Source of the DNA: Cryptosporangium phraense
Lineage (GTDB): Bacteria; Actinomycetota; Actinomycetes; Mycobacteriales; Cryptosporangiaceae
Reading direction: 5' to 3'
Assembly (NCBI RefSeq): GCF_006912135.1
Contig: NZ_VIRS01000037.1
Span: 1-64,000, forward strand
Length of the DNA: 64,000 bases
Positions 48,085-56,737 of the stretch are shown piece by piece. Under the pieces are notes generated by a model, which did not search any database, was not told where the DNA came from, and worked only from the letters and a program-made list of their open reading frames with translations. A program made the translations under genes and the position numbers. Position 1 is the stretch's first letter; each line of letters starts with the position of its first letter.

Positions 48085-49482
48085 TCAGCCACCGAGCCCG
48101 CGGAGGTACGTGTAGACGCCGAGCAGGCCGAACGCGATCGGCACGACCGCGACGGCCAGGATCGTGTGCAGGATCTCGGCCGACCGGCCCCACTGCGGGG
48201 CGAACCGCCGTCCGGGCACCGTGATCGCCGCGGTGACGATCAGCGCCACGAGCACCACCGACGCCCCGGGCGCGATCAGCCGGCCGGTCTCGCCGCCGTC
48301 CACCGCGCCCGCCACCGCGAGCGCCAGCAGGCCGAACGAGCCGGCCAGCGCACCGGACAGCCGCTGCCGGGCGCTCCGCAGCACCCGGGCGTGCAGCAGC
48401 AACAGCAGCGACGCCACCGCGACCAGGGCCCACGGATACCAGCCGACGCCGTCCACCAGCATCGTCCCGAGCGCGGCCGCGCAGACCACGGCCAGCCCGG
48501 CGTAGAGCGCGGTCATGATCCGGTCGGCCCTGGCCGTCTTCTCGATCACCTCGCGGGCCGGCTCCGGGTCGAGACCCTCCTGGAACTCCTCGGTGGTCCG
48601 GGGCAGTTCGGGCATCTTCATGCCGGAGCTGCGGAACGCGATCCGTGGCACGAACGACCCCAGGATCAGCGCCAGCACCAGCGTCACGGTGGCGCCGCCG
48701 GCGGCGCCCGACGGCACCCCGATGGCCACCCCGGCGCCGATCGCGATCAGGGCCCCGGCGACCGCGGTCGAGACCAGCTCCGGGCCGGACACGCCACCGG
48801 CCGCGGCCGTCGTCAGCGCGCAGAGCGCCGCCAGCGTGGCCGCGGCCAGCGTCTGCGGTGCGCCGATCAGCGTGCCGTCGGCGATCGCCGGGAGCAGCAG
48901 CCCGGCCAGGGCCGCGTACGTCACCGCGGCGACGCCGAGCAGGCGGGCGGCCTGCTTGTCGCCCACCGCCCTGGCCGCCGCGGCCACGCCGCCCACCAGC
49001 ACCAGCGCGGTGACGCCGGCCGCGACCGTGCGCCAGAGCTCGGCGCCCGGCAGCAGCAGCGCGAACGCCCCGACGGCCAGCGCGGGCAGGACGACCGCGA
49101 GCAGCATCCGCCGGGTGTGCTCCGGCCGCCACTGCTCGCTGCGGTCCCGGATGCCGACCGCGACGCCGTCCACCAGGTCGTCGAAGTCGACGGGCGCGAG
49201 CGCGTCGTCCCGGGGGCGGAGGCAGATGATGTCGCCGTCGCGCAGCCCGAGCGCGGCCGTGCCCAGGTCCTCGTCGAGCGGGTCCTCGCCGAGCCGTTGC
49301 AGCACCCAGCCGCCGTGGGCCAGGCCGCTGACGGCCAGGCTCGCGTCGAGGTGCCCCAGGACGGTCGGCAGCAGGTCGACGAGTGCGATGTGGACGGGTA
49401 CCGCGAGCTCGATCTGGGTCGTCGGGCCGACGATCGTCAGCCTGCACATCTCGCCAGTGAGCGGACCGGCAGCGCCTGACAT
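48085..49482 (-). CDS. eccD: T7SS core component EccD (465 aa)
   Basis: EccD forms the multi-pass membrane vestibule of the ESX pore. Residues about 10-90 have the ubiquitin-like (YukD-like) pattern ('CRLTIVG...', 'LRDGDIICLRP'). A linker and about eleven hydrophobic segments follow from residue about 113 to the end. A longer frame to 49614 exists, but the N-terminal domain begins at ATG 49482. A promoter-like -10 (CGTGT) ends seven bases before that ATG, so the mRNA is predicted to be leaderless. It is the first gene of the leftward run that ends in the giant gene. Confidence 0.93.
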   Translation of the reverse strand: MSGAAGPLTGEMCRLTIVGPTTQIELAVPVHIALVDLLPTVLGHLDASLAVSGLAHGGWVLQRLGEDPLDEDLGTAALGLRDGDIICLRPRDDALAPVDFDDLVDGVAVGIRDRSEQWRPEHTRRMLLAVVLPALAVGAFALLLPGAELWRTVAAGVTALVLVGGVAAAARAVGDKQAARLLGVAAVTYAALAGLLLPAIADGTLIGAPQTLAAATLAALCALTTAAAGGVSGPELVSTAVAGALIAIGAGVAIGVPSGAAGGATVTLVLALILGSFVPRIAFRSSGMKMPELPRTTEEFQEGLDPEPAREVIEKTARADRIMTALYAGLAVVCAAALGTMLVDGVGWYPWALVAVASLLLLLHARVLRSARQRLSGALAGSFGLLALAVAGAVDGGETGRLIAPGASVVLVALIVTAAITVPGRRFAPQWGRSAEILHTILAVAVVPIAFGLLGVYTYLRGLGG

Positions 49483-49487
49483 GGGTT

Positions 49488-49517
49488 CCACACGGACGAA
49501 CGGCCGAAAAGGTTCAC
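49488..49517 (-). promoter_or_regulatory. ECF-sigma-type promoter element, copy 2 of 3 (eccD)
   Basis: The minus strand reads GTGAACCTTTTCGG, seven variable bases, TCCGTGTGG. Both fixed parts are identical to the copy at 3703-3732. The -10 CGTGT lies seven bases before the eccD ATG. Confidence 0.65.
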
Positions 49518-49537
49518 ACGAATCCGTACGAGTTCCT

Positions 49538-49567
49538 GTGATCCTTTTGGGGCCGTCATCCGTGTGG
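49538..49567 (+). promoter_or_regulatory. ECF-sigma-type promoter element, copy 3 of 3 (eccC)
   Basis: The plus strand reads GTGATCCTTTTGGG, seven variable bases, TCCGTGTGG, with the same spacing as the other two copies and two changes in the first part. It ends 39 bases before the eccC GTG. With copy 2 it forms a divergent promoter pair about 80 bp wide. Confidence 0.65.
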
Positions 49568-49606
49568 GTGCGTCGGGTCGTGACGTCCCACCCGGAAGGA
49601 CCGCCT

Positions 49607-52600
49607 GTGAGCACGACGCTCTACCGTCGGCAGCCCCGCCAGCAGCCACCGGAGATGCCCGCGGGTGAGCTGACGCTGCAAGAGCCCCCGGTGCTCCCGG
49701 AGAAGCAGCCGCGGAACATGGGCCGGATGGTCATGTTCCTGCCGATGACCCTCGGCTCGGTCGTGATGATGCTCGCCTACAGCGGACGCGGCGGCAACCC
49801 GATCATGTACGCCGCGATGGGCCTGATGGGCGTCGGCATGGTGCTCATGATGATGATGCAGGGCCAGGGCAGCGGGGACCAGAAGGCCAAGCTCCGCGGC
49901 GACCGCCGCGACTACCTGCGCTACCTGGGCCAGACGCGGGTGAAGGTGCGCGAGCACGCGCTGGCCCAGCGGGCCGCGCTGGCCTGGAACCACCCGGACC
50001 CGGCGTCGCTCTGGTCGGTGACGATGAGCGGCCGGCTGTGGGAGCGCCGGCCCGCGCACCAGGACTTCGCCGAGGTGCGGTTCGGCGTCGGGCCGCAGAA
50101 GCTCGCGGTGACGATCACGCCGATGCAGACGAAGCCGGTCGAGGACCTGGAGCCGCTCTCGGCCCGCGCGCTGCGCCGCTTCATCCGGGCCTACACGACG
50201 ATCAACGACCAGCCGGTCGCGCTGTCGCTGCGCGGGTTCGCCCAGGTGCTCCTGCGCGGCGACGAGACCACGGCCCGGGGCCTGACCAGGGCGCTGCTCG
50301 CCCAGATGGCGACGTTCCACTCCCCCGACGAGCTCCGCATCGCGGTCTGCACGACGTCGATGGACGCCTGGGACTGGATCAAGTGGCTGCCGCACTCGCA
50401 GGACCCGGCCGTCCAGGACGCGGCCGGCTCGATCCGACTGGTCGCCGACGACCCGGACGTGCTGATCAGCCGGCTCGGCGAGGAGTTCGGCGCCCGGGCC
50501 CGGTACGAGTCCGGCGCGATGCCCACCCGGGACGAGCCGTACGTCGTGATCGTGCTCGACGGGGTCGTGGTGCCGCGCGAGTCCCGGCTGGCCGGCGCCG
50601 GCTTCCAGAACGCGGTGGTGCTCGACGTCTCCGGCGCGCTGCCGATCGGGCCGGGCCGGACGACGCTGCGGCTGGACGTCACGCCGACCCGGGTGCAGGC
50701 GGTGCGGTTCGACCGGGTCGGCACCGAGATCCGCCAGGAACTGGGCGACCCCGACACGCTCGCGATTCCCAAGGCGTCCGCGCTGGCCCGGCTGATGGCG
50801 CCCTACCGGCTGGGCGTGACGACCGAGATCGTCGAGCCGATGGTCACGAACTTCGACCTCGGCACGCTGCTCAACGTCCCCGACGTCGGCACGTTCGAGG
50901 CTCGTCGCACGTGGCTGACCGGGCTCAGCCCGGACCGCCTACGGGTGCCGATCGGCATCGCCGAGGACGGCCGCCGGATCGAGCTGGACATCAAGGAGTC
51001 GGCGCAGGGCGGCATGGGCCCGCACGGGCTGCTCATCGGCGCGACCGGTTCCGGCAAGTCCGAGCTGCTCCGGACGCTGGTGCTGGCGCTGGCGATGACC
51101 CACTCGTCGGAGATCCTCAACCTGGTGCTCGTCGACTTCAAGGGCGGCGCCACGTTCCTCGGCCTCGACCAGCTGCCGCACACGTCGGCCGTCATCACGA
51201 ACCTGGCCGACGAGGCCTCGCTGGTCACCCGTATGCAGGACGCCCTGCAGGGCGAGATGACCCGCCGCCAGGAGCTGCTGCGCCGGGCCGGCAACTACAG
51301 CTCGCTGCTCGACTACGAGCGGGCGCGTCTGTCCGGCGTCCCGCTGGACCCGCTGCCCTCGTTGTTCGTCGTCGTCGACGAGTTCAGCGAGCTGCTCGCC
51401 ACCCACCCCGACTTCGCCGAGCTGTTCATCATGATCGGCCGGCTCGGCCGCTCGCTCGGCGTCCACCTGCTCCTGGCGTCCCAGCGTCTCGACGAGGGCC
51501 GGATGCACCGCCTGGAGAGCCACCTCTCCTACCGGATCGGCCTGCGGACGTTCTCCGCGATGGAATCGCGCTCGGTCATCGGTGTCCCCGACGCCTACGA
51601 GTTGCCCACCGCCCCGGGCAACGGGTATCTGCGGGCCGACGTCACGTCGCTGATCCGGTTCAAGGCGGCGTACGTGTCCGGCGCGTACCGGCCGCGCACG
51701 ATCGAGCAGCAGCAGGAGGAGATCAGCCGGCAGGTCGTGGCCTACCAGGCCGCACCGGCCGAGATCACCCAGGTGCCCAAGGAGACCGAGCCGACCGCGA
51801 TCGTCCCGGCCGACGACCACACCGACAGCATCCTGAAGGTCGCGGTCTCCCGGCTGATCGGCCAGGGGCCGCCCGCGCACCGGGTCTGGCTGCCCCCGCT
51901 GGAGGCACCGGCCACTCTGGACCAGATCCTGCCCGCACTGATGCCCGACGACCACTTCGGCCTCACCCCGGCCGACTGGCCCGGACGGGGCCGGCTGGTC
52001 GTGCCGGTGGGGATCGTCGACAAGCCGTTCGACCAGCTGCGCGATCTGTTGATGGTGGACCTGTCCGGCCCCGGTGGCCACGTCGGCATCGGCGGCGGGA
52101 CCCAGTCGGGCAAGAGCACGCTGCTGCGGACGCTGATCTGCGCGCTCGCGCTCACCCACACCCCGCGCGAGGTGCAGTTCTACTGCCTCGACTTCGGCGG
52201 CGGCTCGCTGACGACGCTGGCCGAGCTGCCGCACGTCGGCGGTGTCTCGGGCCGGATGGACCCGGAGCGGGTCAGCCGGACGATCGCCGAGGTCAAGACG
52301 ATCCAGCAGGAGCGCGAGGAGAAGTTCGCGCTGCACGGCATCGAGGGCATGCCCGACTACCGGCGCCGCCGCGCCCAGGGCGAGTTCGCCGACGACCCGT
52401 TCGGCGACGTGTTCCTGGTCGTCGACGGGTGGGGGCTGCTGCGCCAGGACTTCGAGGAGATCGACCCGCAGATCCGCCAGATCGCCGCCCGGGGCCTGGC
52501 CTACGGCGTGCACGTGATCATCGCCGCGAACCGCTGGTCGGAGATCTACAGCGGCCTGCGCGACCAGCTCGGCACGAAGCTCGAGCTGAAGCTGGGCGAC

Positions 52601-53578
52601 GCGATCGACTCGATGATCGACATGCGGGCGGCCAAGACCGTTCCGCAGATCCCCGGCCGCGGCCTCACCAAGGACCGGCTGCACTACCTGGCCGCGGTCC
52701 CCCGGATCGACGGCTACAGCACGGTCGACGGCCTCGCCGACGCCACCCGGATGCTGGCCTTCGACGTCGCCGACAGCTGGGACGGCCCGCCCGCCCCGCC
52801 GGTCCGGATGCTGCCGGCCGTCGTCGAGGTGCGCGAGATGCCCGCGGCCACGCCGGGCAGGAACGGGTCGCTGCGGATCCCGCTCGGGCTCGGCGAGACC
52901 GATCTCCAGCCGGTCTGGCACGACTTCGGCGAGCTCCCGCACCTGACGATCCTGGGCGACACCGAGTCCGGCAAGACGAACGCGCTGCGCCTGATCGCCC
53001 GGGCGCTGATCGAGAACTACACCCCGGCCGAGGCCCGGGTCCTGGTGCTGGACTCCCGGCGCGGGCTGTTCGACAGCATCCCGGCCGAGTACCGGGTCGG
53101 GTACGCGGTCTCGGCCGCGGCCGCCGCCGAGGAGGGCGCCCGGGCCGCGGCCACCGTGCGGCCGCGGGTGCCGGGCTCGGAGATCACCCCGGAGCGCCTG
53201 CGCCGGCGGGACTGGTGGACCGGCGCCGACCTGTGGGTGCTGGCCGACGACTACGACCTGCTCTCGTCCGGCTCCAGCGGTCCGCTGCAGTCGCTGGTCG
53301 ACCTGCTCCCCCAGGCCGCCGACATCGGGTTGCACGTCGTGCTGGCCCGGGCCGCGGCCGGGTCGTCCCGGTTGTCGATCGACCCGGTCGTCCGGCGGCT
53401 GCAGGAGGCGAACACGCCCGACCTCGCGCTGTCCTGCCCGCCCACCGAGTTGCCGCTGCTCAACGGCTCGCGCCCGCGTCAGCTGCCGCCTGGACGAGCG
53501 CTGCTGGTCAACCGGCGCGGTGGGACGCTCCTGCAGACCGCGATGGTGCCGGTGTCCGAGCCGCTGGTGGCCGTGTGA
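49607..53578 (+). CDS. eccC: T7SS ATPase EccC, single-chain with three FtsK/SpoIIIE domains (1,323 aa)
   Basis: EccC is the ESX motor that recognises substrates and powers export. The start is GTG 49607, six bases after GGAAGGA; a much longer frame upstream overlaps eccD antisense and is rejected. Two membrane segments (about 35-80) are followed by three FtsK-type ATPase domains. Their Walker A motifs are GATGSGKS (K484), GGTQSGKS (K836) and GDTESGKT (K1123), with Walker B segments 'LVLVDFKGG', 'FYCLDFGGG' and 'VLVLDSRRG'. All three sites look intact. EccCa and EccCb are fused, as in most non-ESX-1 systems. Its stop overlaps the mycP start. The cytosolic C-terminal domain is the expected dock for the YxxxD/E signal of the Esx pair. 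Confidence 0.95.
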   Translation: MSTTLYRRQPRQQPPEMPAGELTLQEPPVLPEKQPRNMGRMVMFLPMTLGSVVMMLAYSGRGGNPIMYAAMGLMGVGMVLMMMMQGQGSGDQKAKLRGDRRDYLRYLGQTRVKVREHALAQRAALAWNHPDPASLWSVTMSGRLWERRPAHQDFAEVRFGVGPQKLAVTITPMQTKPVEDLEPLSARALRRFIRAYTTINDQPVALSLRGFAQVLLRGDETTARGLTRALLAQMATFHSPDELRIAVCTTSMDAWDWIKWLPHSQDPAVQDAAGSIRLVADDPDVLISRLGEEFGARARYESGAMPTRDEPYVVIVLDGVVVPRESRLAGAGFQNAVVLDVSGALPIGPGRTTLRLDVTPTRVQAVRFDRVGTEIRQELGDPDTLAIPKASALARLMAPYRLGVTTEIVEPMVTNFDLGTLLNVPDVGTFEARRTWLTGLSPDRLRVPIGIAEDGRRIELDIKESAQGGMGPHGLLIGATGSGKSELLRTLVLALAMTHSSEILNLVLVDFKGGATFLGLDQLPHTSAVITNLADEASLVTRMQDALQGEMTRRQELLRRAGNYSSLLDYERARLSGVPLDPLPSLFVVVDEFSELLATHPDFAELFIMIGRLGRSLGVHLLLASQRLDEGRMHRLESHLSYRIGLRTFSAMESRSVIGVPDAYELPTAPGNGYLRADVTSLIRFKAAYVSGAYRPRTIEQQQEEISRQVVAYQAAPAEITQVPKETEPTAIVPADDHTDSILKVAVSRLIGQGPPAHRVWLPPLEAPATLDQILPALMPDDHFGLTPADWPGRGRLVVPVGIVDKPFDQLRDLLMVDLSGPGGHVGIGGGTQSGKSTLLRTLICALALTHTPREVQFYCLDFGGGSLTTLAELPHVGGVSGRMDPERVSRTIAEVKTIQQEREEKFALHGIEGMPDYRRRRAQGEFADDPFGDVFLVVDGWGLLRQDFEEIDPQIRQIAARGLAYGVHVIIAANRWSEIYSGLRDQLGTKLELKLGDAIDSMIDMRAAKTVPQIPGRGLTKDRLHYLAAVPRIDGYSTVDGLADATRMLAFDVADSWDGPPAPPVRMLPAVVEVREMPAATPGRNGSLRIPLGLGETDLQPVWHDFGELPHLTILGDTESGKTNALRLIARALIENYTPAEARVLVLDSRRGLFDSIPAEYRVGYAVSAAAAAEEGARAAATVRPRVPGSEITPERLRRRDWWTGADLWVLADDYDLLSSGSSGPLQSLVDLLPQAADIGLHVVLARAAAGSSRLSIDPVVRRLQEANTPDLALSCPPTELPLLNGSRPRQLPPGRALLVNRRGGTLLQTAMVPVSEPLVAV

Positions 53579-54738
53579 AGCGGGTCGTCGCCGCCCTGTT
53601 GGCCGGTTTCGTGCTGGTCGGCGCGTCGCCGGCGGCGGCCGAGTCGGGGGCGGGCGAGCTCCCGACGGTCACCGGCAGCGACTGCGTCCCGGACTCGCCG
53701 CGGACGGTGACCGACCTGCCCTGGGCCCAGCAGTGGCTGATGCCGTCGGCGGCCTGGACCCTCACCCGCGGGAAGGGCGTCACGGTCGCGGTGGTGGACG
53801 GCGGAGTCGGCTCGCCGGCCTCGCTCCGCCAGGGGGCGGTGAAGAACCCGGGGAAGGACTGCACCGGGCACGGGACGCTGCTGGCCAGCCTCGTCGCCGG
53901 CCGCAAGGCCGGGCTGGTCGCGTTCTCCGGCGTCGCTCCGGCGGCGACGATCCTCAGCGTCAAGGTCACGACGTCGTCGCCCGGTTCGGGGCCGCCGATG
54001 GCCACGCCGAGCACGCTGGCCGGCGCGATCCGGTCGGCGGTGTCCGGCGGCGCGAAGGTGGTGCTGCTGGGCGCGGTGTCGACCACGCCGTCGAAGACGC
54101 TGGCCGACGCGGTGAAGGCCGCCGTCCGCGCGAATGTGCTGATCGTGGCCGGGGTCGGGACGGTCTCGGGGTCGGGCTCGAAGCTCGCCGAGTCCTATCC
54201 GTCCGCCTACCCGGGCGTGGTCGGCGTCGCCGCGATGCAGATGACCGGCGAGGTCGCCAGCTTCTCGGCCTACAGCGACGACGTCGACGTGATGGCGCCG
54301 GGCGTCGGGGTGGTGGGCGCGGCGCCGAGCGGCTCCGGGCACTACGTCACCGACGGCACCGCGGTCGCGGCCGCGTTCGTGGCCGGCACCGCCGCGCTCG
54401 TCCGCTCGTACCGGCCCGATCTCGACGTCGCCGCCGTGACCGAGCGGCTCGAGCTCACCGCCGCTCCGTCGCCGGCCAAGGGTCGGCACGCCGCGATGGG
54501 CTTCGGCGTCGTCGACCCCGCGGCCGCCGTCGCCTACGAGCTGCCCCCGACCGCGGGGAAGACCGACGCCCCGGCTATGGTCGTCCGGGCGTCGGCGGAC
54601 CGGCCGACGCTGCCCGACCGGGACGCCGACCTCATCGCGCTGGTGGTCGCGGTGGCCGGCCTCGGGGTCGCGGCGGTGGCCGGGTTCGTGGCCCTGATCG
54701 TCCGGCGCGGCCGGGCCCGGCGCTGGCGGGCGCCCTGA
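53575..54738 (+). CDS. mycP: Mycosin MycP homologue lacking catalytic Ser and oxyanion Asn (387 aa)
   Basis: Mycosins are membrane-anchored subtilisin-like proteases that cap the ESX pore. This protein has a signal peptide (about 1-22, ending SPAAA), an S8 core and a C-terminal membrane segment (about 350-375) followed by a basic tail. Asp75 ('AVVDGGV') and His99 ('CTGHGT') are kept. The usual GTS motif reads G-T-A, with Ala263 (codon at 54361), and the GN motif reads G-T, with Thr196. Proteolysis is therefore unlikely, and a structural role is inferred. GTG 53575 overlaps the eccC stop within GTGTGA. The gene ends in a TGATG overlap with the DM9 gene. Confidence 0.9.
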   Translation: MKRVVAALLAGFVLVGASPAAAESGAGELPTVTGSDCVPDSPRTVTDLPWAQQWLMPSAAWTLTRGKGVTVAVVDGGVGSPASLRQGAVKNPGKDCTGHGTLLASLVAGRKAGLVAFSGVAPAATILSVKVTTSSPGSGPPMATPSTLAGAIRSAVSGGAKVVLLGAVSTTPSKTLADAVKAAVRANVLIVAGVGTVSGSGSKLAESYPSAYPGVVGVAAMQMTGEVASFSAYSDDVDVMAPGVGVVGAAPSGSGHYVTDGTAVAAAFVAGTAALVRSYRPDLDVAAVTERLELTAAPSPAKGRHAAMGFGVVDPAAAVAYELPPTAGKTDAPAMVVRASADRPTLPDRDADLIALVVAVAGLGVAAVAGFVALIVRRGRARRWRAP

Positions 54739-55280
54739 TGGCGTATCGGTGGGTGCGGGCCACCAAGGGGTCGGTGCCGCCGAACGCGGCTCCGCACGGC
54801 CGCGAGTCCGACGGCAAGCCGCTGTGGGTGTGCCGCGCCGCGATCAACGGCGGCCTCTACCCGGGCAAGGTCCGGCCGGCCTTCGGCGCGGCCAACGTCG
54901 GGTGGAACTCCTCCGAGATCAAGGTCGCCGAGTACGAGGTCCTGGCGGATGCCGGACGCTGGACGACCGCGAGCGGCGGTGACATCCCGGACGACGCCGA
55001 GCCGTTCGGCCGGGAGGGCGACGGCGAGCGGCTGTACGTCGTGCGGGCGGTGCTCAACGGCGGGCAGCACCTCGGCTACCTCCGGCCCGGGCTGCGGGCC
55101 GCGCTGGTGCCGTGGGGTGGCCGCAACCTGGAGGTCCGGTCCTACCAGGTGCTCACCGTGGCGACCCGTAGGCCCGTCGCCGACGTCCTCCCGGCCGCCG
55201 TCTCCGGCGTCGACCTGCCCACGTTCACCCCGGCCCCGGGCGCCACCGTCAGCGAGAGGACACACCGACCGGCATGGTGA
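54738..55280 (+). CDS. DM9-repeat lectin-like protein (180 aa)
   Basis: Two DM9 (DUF3421) repeats are visible at about 4-71 and 74-147. Each has 'PxxAxxxGRExDGxxL(W/Y)V.RA..NGG' followed by a 'G..RP' segment and a final 'Y(E/Q)VL'. DM9 proteins are best known from insects and molluscs, some as mannose-binding lectins. A Pro/Thr-rich tail of about 30 residues follows. There is no signal peptide or membrane segment. The ATG overlaps the mycP stop (ATGA), so it is co-translated with the T7SS genes. The 3' end overlaps the convergent diguanylate cyclase gene by 32 bp. Glycan binding is inferred from family; it might also be a substrate or chaperone of the system. Confidence 0.8.
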   Translation: MAYRWVRATKGSVPPNAAPHGRESDGKPLWVCRAAINGGLYPGKVRPAFGAANVGWNSSEIKVAEYEVLADAGRWTTASGGDIPDDAEPFGREGDGERLYVVRAVLNGGQHLGYLRPGLRAALVPWGGRNLEVRSYQVLTVATRRPVADVLPAAVSGVDLPTFTPAPGATVSERTHRPAW

Positions 55281-56706
55281 CCCCGCTCTTGTGGCGGTAC
55301 ATGTCGGCGTCCGCGGCGGCCAGCATCGAGTCGACGTCCGGCGCCTCGAAGTCACCGGCCGTGGACACCCCGACGCTGGCCCCCACGGTCAGCAGTTCAC
55401 CCTTCCACGGCACCGGGTCGGCCCCGAGGTTCTTCAGGCGCAGGCCGAGCGCCTCGGCCTCGGCCTGCGTCTCCAGGCATTCGACCAGCACCACGAACTC
55501 GTCGCCGCCGAGCCGGGCCGCGACGTCGCCGACCCGGAGCTCGGACTGGAGCCGGCTGGCCATCTCCATCAGCACCGCGTCGCCGGCCGCGTGCCCGTAC
55601 CGGTCGTTGATCTGCTTGAACCCGTTGAGGTCGAGGTAGAACAGCACCGGCCCGTAGGCGCGCGACGGACCGGTCAGGGCCAGGTCCAGCACCGTCCGCA
55701 GCGACTGCCGGTTGGCCAGCCCGGTGAGCTGGTCGTGGTGCGCCTGGTGGGCCAGCGCCGCCCGGCTCGCCTCCTGCTCCCGCACGACGAACAGGAAGCG
55801 CACCAGCACCAGCGACGTCAGCATCACGATCGACACGCAGAGCGAGATCCGGCTGATCGTCGTCGTGAACGAGTTGAACCCGTCGAACAACGGCATCGCG
55901 GCCAGCGCGATGCCGAGGAAGAGCACCCGGGCCGGGTGCAGCCGCTGCGCCGACGGCGCGCGGGCCTCGGCCAGGCCGGCCGCGCCGGGGTGGAGCACCG
56001 CCCCGACGAACAGGCTGTTGGCCACCAGCAGGACGCCGTCCAGGCGGTCGGCCTGCACGGCCCGGGACAGCCCCTCGAACACCACCGGGAGCATCGAGAT
56101 GAGCACGTCGCCGACCAGCGTCACGGTCAGCGCGCCGACCAGGTACACGGTCGGCCCGCTCTTCGGGCCGGGCGCCATGACCAGGATCAGGACGACCGCG
56201 AACAGCACCACGTCACCCAACGGGTAGATCGCGCCGAACAGCGACGCCAGCGTCAGCCGCTGGTCGACGGCCGCCGGCAGTATCAGGAACTGCCAGCACA
56301 GCCAGGCCATCACCGTCGACATGGCCAGCGCGTCGAGGATGGCCTCGCGCAACCGGCCGGACGTACGCAGCCGCACCAGGTGGATCAGCCCGACGGCCAG
56401 CAGCGGATAGCCCCCGATCCACAGCGCGTCGGACGGGCTGACGTCGCCGCGCGGCCCGAGCAGCAGCGTCAGCAGGTCGTAGAGCAGGTCGCCGACGAGC
56501 CAGATCGTGAGCGCGCCGACGATCAGCCCGTAGCCGGTCCGGGCCGGCCCCGGAATCGTCCGCAGCCGCGCCCAGCCCAGGCCGACGACGAGGCTGAACC
56601 CGACCAGGTAGGAGATGTGCCCGAACGCGCTGCCCGGCCGGAAGGCAGCGGGCAGTCCGCACGCAACGGCGACCGCCGGCGCGAGCCAGGCGGGCACACG
56701 TCTCAT
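55249..56706 (-). CDS. Membrane-bound diguanylate cyclase (GGDEF, 485 aa)
   Basis: The N-terminal 300 residues hold about nine hydrophobic segments, a putative membrane sensor. After a short linker, a GGDEF domain has 'LDLNGFKQINDRYGHAAGD' and GGDEF at 400-404, the catalytic motif for making cyclic di-GMP. An intact inhibitory site, R391-V-G-D394, lies five residues before it. The start ATG 56706 ('MRRVPAWL') is preferred over a longer frame from 56793 that would run into a region of poor coding character. There is no EAL domain. It stands alone between the T7SS island and the FadR-type regulator, so its target is unknown. Confidence 0.9.
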   Translation of the reverse strand: MRRVPAWLAPAVAVACGLPAAFRPGSAFGHISYLVGFSLVVGLGWARLRTIPGPARTGYGLIVGALTIWLVGDLLYDLLTLLLGPRGDVSPSDALWIGGYPLLAVGLIHLVRLRTSGRLREAILDALAMSTVMAWLCWQFLILPAAVDQRLTLASLFGAIYPLGDVVLFAVVLILVMAPGPKSGPTVYLVGALTVTLVGDVLISMLPVVFEGLSRAVQADRLDGVLLVANSLFVGAVLHPGAAGLAEARAPSAQRLHPARVLFLGIALAAMPLFDGFNSFTTTISRISLCVSIVMLTSLVLVRFLFVVREQEASRAALAHQAHHDQLTGLANRQSLRTVLDLALTGPSRAYGPVLFYLDLNGFKQINDRYGHAAGDAVLMEMASRLQSELRVGDVAARLGGDEFVVLVECLETQAEAEALGLRLKNLGADPVPWKGELLTVGASVGVSTAGDFEAPDVDSMLAAADADMYRHKSGVTMPVGVSSR

Positions 56707-56737
56707 GCCTGGCTCATCGGCCCTGCGCCGGAAGAAC

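Noticed and set aside
48515-49606. N-terminal extension of EccC
   Set aside because: It runs antisense through eccD and over the divergent promoters; GTG 49607 has a good ribosome binding site and begins a normal EccC.
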